A stretch of 64,000 bases of DNA from Selenomonadales bacterium 4137-cl (GCA_032334055.1 JAUOZS010000001.1:2454501-2518500), one strand, 5' to 3'. Counted from the first letter of the stretch, positions 52,399 to 60,386 are shown. Numbers and translations are program-made. The notes: generated from the letters alone by a model not told the origin.

Positions 52399-52767
52399 TT
52401 AATACAATTGTCCTAGCTTGTCGGACTTTATTCCTAGTTGCCGCAATCCCTTCACCTGCTCAATTATCACATCCACCAGGGCAATCGCGGCCGGAACGGA
52501 TTCGGCCTTCATATGTTCCACGCGCTGAAGTCCAAAGGCCGGCCGCATCACGCTGCGAATCGCTTCATAAAGCATCCAGTATGGACGCCTTCGCGGTTGC
52601 TCTACCTCCTGGACCCGGTTAGATAAATGCTGGTGAACTTCGTACCAATGGGACCGGCGCAGGGGATGGCAGATCTTTTCGCATGGCTTGTTTGCCAGAT
52701 CCAGTTCCCGCAATATTTCCAGCTTTATTTCCCGCTTCAGCGCGGCCACATCAACGGCGCCGCTCAT
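52399..52767 (-). CDS. Phage protein, possibly related to antirepressor C-terminal domains
   Basis: 122 aa. N-terminal helix (DVAALKREIKLEILREL), then HPLRRSHWYEVHQHLSNRV, WMLYEAIRSVMRPAFG. Similar helical domains are found at the C-terminus of some phage antirepressors, but the match is weak. ATG overlaps the end of the previous gene by 4 bp. Confidence 0.5.
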   Translation of the reverse strand: MSGAVDVAALKREIKLEILRELDLANKPCEKICHPLRRSHWYEVHQHLSNRVQEVEQPRRRPYWMLYEAIRSVMRPAFGLQRVEHMKAESVPAAIALVDVIIEQVKGLRQLGIKSDKLGQLY

Positions 52768-53066
52768 GCTTCCACCGCGCTTTCTTCGAAAACATCCACC
52801 ACCGGCCCCATGTACGCCACTTCATCCAGGCGCACCCGGAGGATCACCCCGGGCAGGCCATCGAACTCCACCAGCAACGTCCCATTGTTTACGCCGACCA
52901 CCGTTCCCTTCGTTTCCGGCTGCAGCACCAGCTGGTTCGTGTGCATGCCGGCCACCTTCATCCCGCCGAACGGTCCCTGATCGGTGATCGCCGGCAGCGT
53001 GATCACCATGACCTTCGGAATCTTCAGCACAACATGTTCGACCACCCGCGTCACCATGAACGCCAT
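52764..53066 (-). CDS. Phage beta-rich protein of unknown function
   Basis: 100 aa, mostly beta strands (EHVVLKIPKVMVITLPAI, TNQLVLQPETKGTVVGV, NGTLLVEFDGLPGVILRV), probably an SH3-like or KOW-like barrel. ATG at 53066 shares a base with the stop of the DUF5131 gene. Confidence 0.6.
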   Translation of the reverse strand: MAFMVTRVVEHVVLKIPKVMVITLPAITDQGPFGGMKVAGMHTNQLVLQPETKGTVVGVNNGTLLVEFDGLPGVILRVRLDEVAYMGPVVDVFEESAVEA

Positions 53067-53971
53067 CAGCTGTTCACCACCTTCGGGAACTCTTTGTGCA
53101 GCTGGCCGTCCAGAAGATCCCCAGGCATTTCTTTGCCACGCCTGATGAAGTTCATAGGCGGATCCTCCATCGTCCAGCACCCGCGGTTCGGATACATCAC
53201 CCGCTGCGTGCAATCCATATCCGGCAACCACGTTCCCCAGCTTTTGAAGAAGAACGGCACACCCGCGGCAGCACATTGATCGCGCGCGCTGCGGAACCAA
53301 TCCGGATGCGCCGGCCGCGCATCCGGCCCGGATTCGGCGCCGGCAATAAACCAATCTATAAAGGGTTGTGTCCAGTAATAATTTAAGCCATCAGGCATCC
53401 GCCGAGCGCCATTCCATCCAAACGGTAACTTGATCGGCCCCAGCGCCGGTTCATAGGACACGAACCGCACCGCTGCCGGCACTTGCAGTAAAACCGGGAT
53501 GCGCTTGTCCGCCCACTCCTGATTCTCTGCGGTCACGCCCATCCAAACATTCGGATAATCGATGCGTCGGCCCCGGCCGTTCATCCACCGCGCAAACGCC
53601 AGCAACCGTTCCGGCCGCTTAGTCAGCACCTGAAAGATATGATTCGCGGATCCGGCTGGCCATACAGCCCCACAGTCGAAAAAGATATCCCATACTTTTT
53701 CAATGAACGCGAACGGCACTTCTTCATGGAACAGATCGCCCATGCTGCCGATAAAGATCTTCCGCGGTTTCCGCCACCGCAACGGAAGATGCAGCTTATT
53801 TTCAGCCAGCGTCACCCGAAACGGATCTTCCGGATCATAGCCAGGCGTACCCATAGCCGCCTGCCGTTTGGCCATGGTCCGGGCATAGCAGTTCGCGCAG
53901 CCCGGGGAAATCGGATCGCATCCGTGGAATGGATTCCAGGTTTCATCCGTCCATTCGATCTTAGTGGCCAC
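53066..53971 (-). CDS. DUF5131 / phage Gp37-Gp68 protein (radical-SAM-like)
   Basis: 301 aa. Starts TKIEWTDETWNPFHGCDPISP and CANCYARTMAKR: the spaced Cys motif (HGC-x5-GC-x2-CYA) is the Fe-S site of the Gp37/Gp68 family, which is considered related to radical SAM enzymes. Further family blocks: KIFIGSMGDLFHEEVP, FQVLTKRPERL, NVWMGVTAENQ, FVSYEPALGPI, DWFIAGAESGP. Substrate unknown; common in phages and plasmids. Confidence 0.88.
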   Translation of the reverse strand: MATKIEWTDETWNPFHGCDPISPGCANCYARTMAKRQAAMGTPGYDPEDPFRVTLAENKLHLPLRWRKPRKIFIGSMGDLFHEEVPFAFIEKVWDIFFDCGAVWPAGSANHIFQVLTKRPERLLAFARWMNGRGRRIDYPNVWMGVTAENQEWADKRIPVLLQVPAAVRFVSYEPALGPIKLPFGWNGARRMPDGLNYYWTQPFIDWFIAGAESGPDARPAHPDWFRSARDQCAAAGVPFFFKSWGTWLPDMDCTQRVMYPNRGCWTMEDPPMNFIRRGKEMPGDLLDGQLHKEFPKVVNS

Positions 53972-54239
53972 CCACGGCGCCCCCTTTCACCAGCTGCAGC
54001 TGCCCAGGCCGCGGCGCGTACCAATCATAATCCTGGCCGCGCTCAACCGCCACCAGCACGCGATCAATCGCGGAACGGTCCTGCGCCATGATCCGATTTT
54101 TCGCCACCTGCTTCGGCAGCTGCGCGTACATGCTTTCCCCGGCCGGAATAAACGCGACTACTTCGCCGGTTTTCTCCTTTTCGTAGCTTCCCGCCTGCGA
54201 AGTCCATTTCACCCGCGACCCAACTTTAATTTTGAACAT
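53961..54239 (-). CDS. Small phage protein, SH3-like
   Basis: 92 aa. FKIKVGSRVKWTSQAG and TGEVVAFIPAGES suggest a small barrel domain found in phage proteins that regulate or bind DNA; then a helix (VAKNRIMAQDRSAIDRVLV) and a Pro/Gly tail. ATG at 54239 with GGGAGG. Overlaps its neighbours on both sides. Confidence 0.55.
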   Translation of the reverse strand: MFKIKVGSRVKWTSQAGSYEKEKTGEVVAFIPAGESMYAQLPKQVAKNRIMAQDRSAIDRVLVAVERGQDYDWYAPRPGQLQLVKGGAVGGH

Positions 54240-54459
54240 TTTCAATTCCTCCCTTTCCGATCCAATCGCTGCGCAGCAGTTGGTAATTCAACAGCACCAC
54301 GCCGGTATAACCCTTCTCCTGCTCGATCAGGTTGCATATTTCGTGGATATCGTCAAAGTTCGAAATGGCCTGTTTCCTGATGATTTCAAGGCATCCGAAC
54401 CCATCCAGGAAATAGTAACTGACAAAATACCGATGGATCCACCCCGATTGATCAGGCAT
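54226..54459 (-). CDS. Small phage protein of unknown function
   Basis: 77 aa with a mixed fold (HRYFVSYYFLDGFGCLEIIR, ICNLIEQEKGYTGVVLLNYQLL). Looks like the small conserved domain often annotated as DUF in phage early operons; not recognised. Start overlaps the previous stop by 8 bp. Confidence 0.55.
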   Translation of the reverse strand: MPDQSGWIHRYFVSYYFLDGFGCLEIIRKQAISNFDDIHEICNLIEQEKGYTGVVLLNYQLLRSDWIGKGGIENVQN

Positions 54460-54712
54460 GGCCGGCGCCCTCCCATTGCCATTCTTTTAAAGTTACATTG
54501 TCGTTTTCGTCCCGGCAATTCTGGCAGATGGCTATCATATCGTCAAGATCATCAAAGTTTTCTGGCCGAATGGAGCAGTTCCCGCAATTCCTCATCGCTG
54601 CGATCTGCGCCCGCAGTTCTTCGATCTTGATCTGGTCCCGGGTTTTCTCACAATGGATGCAAACATTCTGCTGGCACGGCCGCAGCAGGAAAACGTGATC
54701 ATGCTTTTCCAT
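54452..54712 (-). CDS. Cysteine-rich phage protein (three CxxC pairs)
   Basis: 86 aa. Pairs CIHC, CGNC and CQNC suggest two zinc sites or one site plus a redox pair. Helical between them (TRDQIKIEELRAQIAAM). ATG at 54712 lies inside the 3' end of the MazG-like gene, after GGGTGG. Not recognised. Confidence 0.6.
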   Translation of the reverse strand: MEKHDHVFLLRPCQQNVCIHCEKTRDQIKIEELRAQIAAMRNCGNCSIRPENFDDLDDMIAICQNCRDENDNVTLKEWQWEGAGHA

Positions 54713-55475
54713 TGCCGCCGCCACCCTTCGGATAATTTTTGCAGGCCGGCGAACAGCCCGCTTTTCCTCCCCGATACATGCAATCGCCGCACAAAACATC
54801 CTGAAGATCTGCCGGCAGCTGCGCGGCCCGCCTGTTTTCGTCGGCCACCGGATCCGTGAAATCGCATAGCATTTCCTGGCGGAACTGAACATCAGGCATC
54901 GGCCCCGGGCATTCCGGAAACTCATAATACCCGCGATCACGGTTCTTCTGCTGCACCTTCTCCTTCGCGGCCACCGGATCCACCCCATGCCGGCACTTCA
55001 GGATGTAAAGCAGTGTTTCGCAGCTGGTTTGCAGATCCACCAATTCTTCGGCCAGCGCCGGCCAATCTTCTTTTGCTAACTCTGCCCATACCTCCCGCAA
55101 TTCGCTTTTGATGTGCCAATACTGCTGTTCGATACTGGCATTGGCGAACTTCAGGCCGGGGATCAGTTCGGACCGGCGCAGGCGATCCAGTTCCCGGGCC
55201 ATCTTTTCGTTCTCCTGGTAGGCTTCGGCCACCATTACGAACTGCGCAAAGTGATCATAAAGCACCGTTCGGCCACTTCCCCTTGTGCAATTGGCGGCAA
55301 TTCTGATCGGAATCGCATCCACGCCATACTTCTGGCGGATCATCCTGGCCTGCGATTCAGTTCCACATATCACACTTGCCCCGATCTTCCGAGCCGCTTC
55401 ACAGATCGCCGTTGTTTTACCGGTCTGCCTTATCCGCATTTCAATATCCATAAAATCATTCAGCATTTCGGTCAC
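54699..55475 (-). CDS. Composite protein: P-loop-like start, MazG-like domain, terminase-like peptide, Cys cluster
   Basis: 258 aa. Residues 13-45 hold RIRQTGKTTAICEAARKIGA, a short P-loop resembling terminase/helicase Walker A but without a visible Walker B. Residues about 105-185 match a phage MazG-like nucleotide pyrophosphohydrolase (KSELREVWAELAKEDW, EELVDLQTSCETLLYIL, KNRDRGYYEF). Residues about 190-208 (MPDVQFRQEMLCDFT) nearly repeat part of TerL. The end has CGDCMYRGG and CSPAC. Likely a house-cleaning nucleotidase with added parts. Overlaps the next gene by 14 bp. Confidence 0.65.
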   Translation of the reverse strand: MTEMLNDFMDIEMRIRQTGKTTAICEAARKIGASVICGTESQARMIRQKYGVDAIPIRIAANCTRGSGRTVLYDHFAQFVMVAEAYQENEKMARELDRLRRSELIPGLKFANASIEQQYWHIKSELREVWAELAKEDWPALAEELVDLQTSCETLLYILKCRHGVDPVAAKEKVQQKNRDRGYYEFPECPGPMPDVQFRQEMLCDFTDPVADENRRAAQLPADLQDVLCGDCMYRGGKAGCSPACKNYPKGGGGNGKA

Positions 55476-55726
55476 TTTTCATCACCCTTTCCCAAATATT
55501 CAACCTTGCCCGCGGCGATCAGCGCCGCCTTGTCCGGATATCCGCAGCCTTCCGCATGCGCGTTCGTCAGTTCGGCCAGCAACCGACCGCAGACCAGACA
55601 CCGGCAGGCGCCACGGAAATGAACCCCTTTGAAGTGCAGCGCCCGCGGCGGATCCGGCCGGCCCTGATTATAGACCGCCGCCTTGCTATGCTTGTCAACC
55701 CTCCGAGATCCCGCCATCGTGCGCAT
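55472..55726 (-). CDS. Small zinc-finger-like phage protein
   Basis: 84 aa. CRCLVCGRLLAELTNAHAEGCG gives a C-x2-C…H…C arrangement, like a treble-clef or recombination-type zinc knuckle. Start ATG at 55726 with AAAGGGTGAAGCTG; a second ATG three codons on. Ends 4 bp into the next gene. Confidence 0.55.
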   Translation of the reverse strand: MRTMAGSRRVDKHSKAAVYNQGRPDPPRALHFKGVHFRGACRCLVCGRLLAELTNAHAEGCGYPDKAALIAAGKVEYLGKGDEK

Positions 55727-56579
55727 CAGCTTCACCCTTTCCCACAGATCCGGTAAACCCTAAAACCTCCTTGTATCTTGCCGGCCGCGACCAGATCTGA
55801 TGAACCATCTTCCATTCATCCGAATAATCTTTCCATGCCCTGCCCTGATACAACTGCGCAAACGGTAGCGCCCCAAAATCAAAAACGGTCCGCAGCCTGT
55901 CCAGATTTTCTTCCATATCATTGCCGATCAGGACATACACCCGGATCTTCCACCGCGGGAACCCCGCCGCCAACAGCTTTTTGATCGCTGGTTCGACGAT
56001 CCGAAGGGATCCCCGCGTATCAGCTGCCAGCCAAAGTTCTTCCACCCGCAGCCCACGCAGTTCTTCGACCACCCAATCAGTCAGCAGCGCCGCTTCAAGC
56101 CCGCCCTTGAACATGATCCTGGCCTGCCCCTTCAGCATATCGAACACCGAACGTAGATGCGGCGGGGAAGTAGCCAGCACGTTATTATCGCCGACGATAT
56201 GCCCAGGCCAGATTTTAAGTTCGCGCAGCCTTCCTTCCCTGACAGGGACAAAGCAAGGCGCCAATTCATCCCCAAAATCCCACACGCAGCTGTTAGTACA
56301 TCCCCGGCTAGTGATGGTTATCCCCTGCTTACAATACAGGCCAGGAGTAAATTCGCCGCCAGGATCATCGAACGCAGGCCCGCCAACCTTTACCGGCTTA
56401 TCAGTTTGCGCCTGCCAATCCAACTGCAGTTTCAGCGCCCTTGGAATATCCCATGTGAAAACGCATACCACATGCACTTCATCATGGTCAGGTATAAACA
56501 GCCCCGGGCTACCAAAGAAGCAGAGATCATCATCCGGGCAGTAACTGGTCCGCCTTGCAAAAACCCTGATTATTCGCAT
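55695..56579 (-). CDS. Radical-SAM-like phage protein with a split cluster motif
   Basis: 294 aa. TSRGCTNSC is the start of a radical SAM cluster motif, and VPVREGRLRE, GDNNVLATSP, FKGGLEAALLTDWVVEEL and ELWLAADTRGS match B12-independent phage radical SAM proteins. The third Cys, normally two residues after the second, is ten residues later: C94, C98, C109 (C-x3-C-x10-C). An insertion WDFGDELAP seems to split the motif. The Fe-S cluster may still form or the enzyme may be dead. ATG at 56579 with AGGGGG. Confidence 0.72.
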   Translation of the reverse strand: MRIIRVFARRTSYCPDDDLCFFGSPGLFIPDHDEVHVVCVFTWDIPRALKLQLDWQAQTDKPVKVGGPAFDDPGGEFTPGLYCKQGITITSRGCTNSCVWDFGDELAPCFVPVREGRLRELKIWPGHIVGDNNVLATSPPHLRSVFDMLKGQARIMFKGGLEAALLTDWVVEELRGLRVEELWLAADTRGSLRIVEPAIKKLLAAGFPRWKIRVYVLIGNDMEENLDRLRTVFDFGALPFAQLYQGRAWKDYSDEWKMVHQIWSRPARYKEVLGFTGSVGKGEADAHDGGISEG

Positions 56580-57073
56580 CACAGCAACCCCCTGGCCACG
56601 GCCGCGCGAACCGTGATCTGAATGATGAAATCCCAATAGCCTTCCAGCGTCTGCTTGCTGCGGTATGTATCAGCTTCATCCTTGGCATGCAGCTTGGCCA
56701 TTTCCGCCGCGAACTCCGTTTCCGCCTGCCGCATCCACCCCTGCGATCCCCGCTTCCACCGATGCTTCCGCCAGATCCGGATCACGATCAGGTACATTTC
56801 AGGCAGGCCGGCTTCGACCTCCCGGATCAACGCCAGCCAGCGCCGCACCTTTTCCGTATCTTCTTCCGCATCCAGGATCGCCATCGTTTTCCGGACAGTG
56901 GGATCCGATATCGCCGATGCGTTCCGGCATTGATCCCCCCGCAGAGAGGACGGCCCCGCTTCTTCCACATCCTTGATCCGTTCGGTCAGCAGCTCCAGCT
57001 GATCTTCATAATGCTTCATGTACTTTTCGGCCACGCGATTCTGCTTAAAATACCGGTCAACCAGATGCGCCAT
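56579..57073 (-). CDS. ArpU/RinA-like late transcription regulator (putative)
   Basis: 164 aa. LELLTERIKDVEEAGPSSL, SDPTVRKTMAILDAEE and VRRWLALIREVEAGLPEMYL fit the layout of ArpU/RinA-type phage activators, which resemble sigma-70 region 4 and switch on late genes. The C-terminal half is basic and helical. The gene is the natural candidate to act on the late operon beyond 51,966. Assignment from pattern only. Confidence 0.55.
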   Translation of the reverse strand: MAHLVDRYFKQNRVAEKYMKHYEDQLELLTERIKDVEEAGPSSLRGDQCRNASAISDPTVRKTMAILDAEEDTEKVRRWLALIREVEAGLPEMYLIVIRIWRKHRWKRGSQGWMRQAETEFAAEMAKLHAKDEADTYRSKQTLEGYWDFIIQITVRAAVARGLL

Positions 57074-57074
57074 C

Positions 57075-57401
57075 TTATCCCCTCCCTATCAGATCCATGA
57101 TATCTTCCAGACCGCGGACGATCCGGTATTCCCCGCCATGCGCCCGCACTTCGTTCATAAACTCGATCTGTTCCGGCTTTTGCCGGCCGGTTTTGGTCTT
57201 GTACTCCACGAACACTACGCGCCCCCGGCGAAGGATCAGCCGATCCGAAAACCCCTTCTTGATCCGGCGCTTGTTCTGGATCTCCCGCACATACCATCCG
57301 GCCCGCTGCAGCGCTTCGTCACATTCGGCTTCCACCGCCGATTCCAGGCGATCATCCGGCCGCTGCTTGAAATCAAACCCTTCCGGCCAGCGAATTGTCA
57401 T
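57075..57401 (-). CDS. VRR-NUC endonuclease
   Basis: 108 aa. LESAVEAECDEALQRAGW, then GFSDRLILRRGRVVFVEYKTKTGR with the PD-(D/E)xK core D…E-x-K, KPEQIEFMNEVRAHG. This is a stand-alone VRR-NUC nuclease, found in many phages next to replication genes and acting on branched or damaged DNA. Stop 1 bp away from the next start. Confidence 0.85.
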   Translation of the reverse strand: MTIRWPEGFDFKQRPDDRLESAVEAECDEALQRAGWYVREIQNKRRIKKGFSDRLILRRGRVVFVEYKTKTGRQKPEQIEFMNEVRAHGGEYRIVRGLEDIMDLIGRG

Positions 57402-57994
57402 AGTTGATACCCTTCCGGAACCGCCATTGCCGGCCTTCCGCGTTTCAATGCGTAAAGTTCATTCTGAACATCGTAATAACTGTCACGCCAATTCTTGATA
57501 GTCCGTTCATCCTCTGCTGCCTTGCTTTCCAATTTACGAACTTTCCTGACAGCGGCCTTTACTTTCTCTGTTTCCGAATAGGTTCGGTTGAAAACCAGAT
57601 ACTTGAAAACCTCGAAAAGTTTAGGCTGATCTAATTCTCGCCGACGCGCTTTTTTGATGATCGTGAGCGCGCCGCGCTCGTTGCAAAAGATTAGCCCTAT
57701 CCCTTCGGGCAGTTCGTGCGGACCTACCATGTTTTCCGGAACCACAAAGTAGAACGACGAGCAAACCGGTAAATACTCTTGCCATTTAACATCCCGAAGG
57801 AAGTCGCTACGGCTGACTTTAACCTCAAAGCCTTCAGTAAACAGGTTGATAAATTGCCGGTCCTTGACCGCAAACCCATCCAGAATGCGCTGCTGGCGGC
57901 CGTAATAGCTCCCATCCTTTACGTGGGCAAAGAACCGAAACTTGCGTTTGCGGCAATATTCGCCCAATGCCCGAAGTATGTCAGATTCAGTCAC
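57398..57994 (-). CDS. MmcB-like DNA-repair nuclease
   Basis: 198 aa. DGFAVKDRQFINLFTEGFEVKVSRSDF, KWQEYLPVCSSFYFVVPE and LPEGIGLIFC are the blocks of MmcB/DUF1064-type PD-(D/E)xK proteins; the Glu-x-Lys of the catalytic core is FEVKVS. The C-terminal 70 residues are a coiled-coil-like basic tail. GTG at 57994 overlaps the previous stop (GTGA). A second nuclease fold directly beside the VRR-NUC gene. Confidence 0.75.
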   Translation of the reverse strand: MTESDILRALGEYCRKRKFRFFAHVKDGSYYGRQQRILDGFAVKDRQFINLFTEGFEVKVSRSDFLRDVKWQEYLPVCSSFYFVVPENMVGPHELPEGIGLIFCNERGALTIIKKARRRELDQPKLFEVFKYLVFNRTYSETEKVKAAVRKVRKLESKAAEDERTIKNWRDSYYDVQNELYALKRGRPAMAVPEGYQL

Positions 57995-58503
57995 CGCTGC
58001 ACCTTCTCCCGCAGCTGGCGCCGCAGTTCTTTGTTTTCCACGTCCAGCATATCGGCCCGCTTCATCTGCTCATCACGCCCCCGGGCGATCACTTCACGCT
58101 GGTTCGTCACGCTATCCAGCTTATCAAGCAGCTGGCGGACCTTCACGATTACGGCGCCGGGATCGCATTTCGCTGCTTCCGCCTTCGGATCCACCAGCGC
58201 ATCGATCCGCTGCAGCGCCTTCCACAGCGATTGATTGGAATAAGGGACAGGCGCAACCGTCCCGGGCGGCATCGCGTTTACGCCGGCCATCGTCGCTTCG
58301 ATCTCCGGATCTACTTTGTAAACAATCGGCTGCATATCCCCGATAAGTGACATTTTTCGGCCACACACAGAGCATGAAAAAGCCACCACGCCGGATTCCA
58401 ATTCCACCAGCGTTTCTTCGATCAGCCGGCGCTGCACCGACGTCAGGTTGTTTTCCTTCAGCGCCCTGGACAGAAGGCTTTTGCAGCGCTCATTATCCGC
58501 CAC
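57991..58503 (-). CDS. Phage protein with CxxC and C-terminal coiled coil
   Basis: About 170 aa. Central CSVCGRKM, beta-rich middle (IVYKVDPEI), C-terminal coiled coil (KVRQLLDKLDSV, ENKELRRQLREKV). A GTG at 58503 has GGGGGG at good spacing; the GTG three codons upstream overlaps that site. Not recognised. Confidence 0.6.
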   Translation of the reverse strand: MADNERCKSLLSRALKENNLTSVQRRLIEETLVELESGVVAFSCSVCGRKMSLIGDMQPIVYKVDPEIEATMAGVNAMPPGTVAPVPYSNQSLWKALQRIDALVDPKAEAAKCDPGAVIVKVRQLLDKLDSVTNQREVIARGRDEQMKRADMLDVENKELRRQLREKVQR

Positions 58504-58702
58504 GAACGTCACCCCCCTGCTTCGGGAAAAGAACGCGAATATCTATGTAATGATTCTTTTTGCGCAGCCCCAGGCGAAGGACGATCTGACAAGCAGGGCA
58601 GCAGCACAGCGCGTATCCCTTGATATCCGGTTCAACCCCGGCGATGCTCAACCGCTGGCCGCAGCCAGGGCAATAGATGATATCTTGTTCCACCACGTTC
58701 AT
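58493..58702 (-). CDS. Small zinc-ribbon phage protein
   Basis: 69 aa. IIYCPGCGQRLSIAG and YALCCCPACQIVL form a C4 zinc ribbon; C-terminus basic. GGGGGAGG lies directly before the ATG at 58702; the GTG two codons on has better spacing and may be the true start. Confidence 0.6.
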   Translation of the reverse strand: MNVVEQDIIYCPGCGQRLSIAGVEPDIKGYALCCCPACQIVLRLGLRKKNHYIDIRVLFPKQGGDVRGG

Positions 58703-58709
58703 CCTCCCC

Positions 58710-59381
58710 CTACTTGTACTTATCATTCTTATACCAGCAGCTGCAGCTTACCTTGATCACCGGCAGGCCCGATCCTTCTTCCGGCTTATATTCAACGATC
58801 CCCAGACCGTTGCACTTCGGGCAATCAGGAACTGCCAATCGCTTTGCCTTTTCAAAACGGTTCATCTGATCGTTCTCCCAAATTTCCTGTGGCGTCAACC
58901 CTTTCAAATTTTCCGCCCCCTGCCCGTGTTTTTTTTCTTTCTTACCATTAGAACCTTTATTACCCTTTCTTGTTTGTGTCCGCGACCTGTCCGCCTGCTG
59001 TTCGCCTGCTGTCCGCGAATTGTCCGGTTTACTGTCCGGATAGCTGTCCGCATTTTCGGGAACTGTTTGGTATAACTCCCAATTTACAACGGTTACAAGG
59101 CTAAATTTGTTGTTCGCCTGAATGTCTATGGAACTGTTCGTTTTTAGGAAGTTCATGGCGCGCCACACCGCAGAAGGTGATAACTTTAATTCTTTTGCCG
59201 CCTTTTCCCGGCCGAAGATAAATTGTCCCGGTTTCAGTTCAATGCGCTGTAGCCCCACAAGTTGACTGTGTTCTTTGTAACTGGCCTTCATCAAGCACCA
59301 GCACCATACCCGCCACAGCCGTTCATTTTGAAATATCGGCCCTCCCATCGAACAGCGCCACAGCTTTACATAGCCGTCCAT
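58710..59381 (-). CDS. Replication initiator, O-like, containing the iterons
   Basis: 223 aa. N-terminal winged helix of phage replication protein O type (DGYVKLWRCSMGGPIFQN, LWRVWCWCLMKASYKEH, PGQFIFGREKAAKEL, LSPSAVWRAMNFL). A disordered polar middle (SKPDNSRTAGEQQADRSRT) is encoded by the iteron DNA at 58987-59051. The C-terminus has CPKCNGLG and SCSCW, a zinc motif resembling DnaJ/DnaC-loader contacts. In lambda the origin also lies within the O gene. ATG at 59381 after AAAGGGG. Confidence 0.8.
   Translation of the reverse strand: MDGYVKLWRCSMGGPIFQNERLWRVWCWCLMKASYKEHSQLVGLQRIELKPGQFIFGREKAAKELKLSPSAVWRAMNFLKTNSSIDIQANNKFSLVTVVNWELYQTVPENADSYPDSKPDNSRTAGEQQADRSRTQTRKGNKGSNGKKEKKHGQGAENLKGLTPQEIWENDQMNRFEKAKRLAVPDCPKCNGLGIVEYKPEEGSGLPVIKVSCSCWYKNDKYK
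58987..59051. repeat. Six CTGTCCGC-type iterons, candidate replication origin
   Basis: Plus-strand starts: 58987 CTGTCCGC, 58998 CTGTTCGC, 59009 CTGTCCGC, 59020 TTGTCCGG, 59032 CTGTCCGG, 59044 CTGTCCGC. Steps are 11, 11, 11, 12, 12, not multiples of three, so the repeats serve DNA and not the protein. An AT-rich run (ATTTTCGGGAACTGTTTGGTATAA and beyond, to about 59,120) is adjacent and could be the melting region. Confidence 0.72.
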
Positions 59382-59407
59382 AAAATTACCCCTTTATCCC
59401 GGCCTGA

Positions 59408-59599
59408 TCAGTTCGGTTTCCTCCGTATCTGCCGCGGTTTCTTCTCCGGTATAACCACCACCGGTTCCTCCACTTTATGCCTAGCGCCCCGGTGTTCCCG
59501 CTTCCATCCCTTTAGCATGATATCCCGGGATGCGGCCGTGTCCGTTTCGATCTGCAGCTTGGACCCACAGGAACAGGAATAGGTTTCTTCGATCAGCAT
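59408..59599 (-). CDS. Small phage protein with CxC zinc-like start
   Basis: 63 aa. Starts LIEETYSCSCGSKLQIET, resembling half a zinc ribbon, then a basic tail (KPRQIRRKPN). ATG at 59599 with AGGGGGG. Not recognised. Confidence 0.55.
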   Translation of the reverse strand: MLIEETYSCSCGSKLQIETDTAASRDIMLKGWKREHRGARHKVEEPVVVIPEKKPRQIRRKPN

Positions 59600-59660
59600 G
59601 ATATGCCCCCCCTGCGGGGGAAAGGCGCCGGCGCCGGCCGGCACCCCCTCCCGCTGCAGT

Positions 59661-60386
59661 TTAGATCTTGCCGGTGACGATCAGGTATCCGTCCAGTTCG
59701 GCATGTATCTTGGCGATCTCGGCCGCAACCGCTTCCTGCTTGTACCGTGGCAGCTTCGGGCAGGATAGTTGGAACAGCACCTTTTCCGATTCGCTGCGCG
59801 GTTTGACCACTTCGATTTCGACTTCCACCGGGACGATGTTCCCGCTTTCGTTGAAAATCTCCATGTTGACCAGGATCATCTGCGGGATCCGAACAGTCCC
59901 TTCCGCTTCGCCGACCCTCATGGAAAAGGTGTAATTATTGCGATCATCGAAGGTGAAGTCGCCGGTTATGTTGGTGACGAACTTGAAATTCTGCAGCGCA
60001 GCCATCAGCGGTTCGATTTCTAATAGTTCATCCGGTTCGCGCCGCTGCAGGAATTTGATGAACTGTCGCTGATCCAGCTGGCCACCCTTCAGCAGCGGTT
60101 CCCATTCCTGATATTGCTGCGAATGTTTGAAGGCATAGTTCAGCCGGTCCTGATCCCGGTCATGCACCGTATCATTCAGGATCACCTGCACCCCGGAATC
60201 GGAATAAGCGATAATGCAATCTTCCTTGCTGGCCTTCGATTTGATCAACCGGATCAGGCTGTCAGTCGAATACGCCTGATATTCGAACGCCTTGTGGACA
60301 TATATCGGCGCCGCCTGCCCCTCCCGGATGATCAGTTCGTTTCCTTTTCCTTCGACGGATCCCACATGAACATCAAGATTTTCCAT
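59661..60386 (-). CDS. DUF2303 (YfdQ-like) phage protein
   Basis: 241 aa. IIAYSDSGVQVILNDT, HDRDQDRLNYAFKHSQQYQEW, LLKGGQLDQRQFIKFL, and FVTNITGDFTFDDRNNY match the DUF2303/YfdQ family, which sits in early operons of many phages and prophages. Function is unknown. ATG overlaps the previous stop by one base. Confidence 0.85.
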   Translation of the reverse strand: MENLDVHVGSVEGKGNELIIREGQAAPIYVHKAFEYQAYSTDSLIRLIKSKASKEDCIIAYSDSGVQVILNDTVHDRDQDRLNYAFKHSQQYQEWEPLLKGGQLDQRQFIKFLQRREPDELLEIEPLMAALQNFKFVTNITGDFTFDDRNNYTFSMRVGEAEGTVRIPQMILVNMEIFNESGNIVPVEVEIEVVKPRSESEKVLFQLSCPKLPRYKQEAVAAEIAKIHAELDGYLIVTGKI

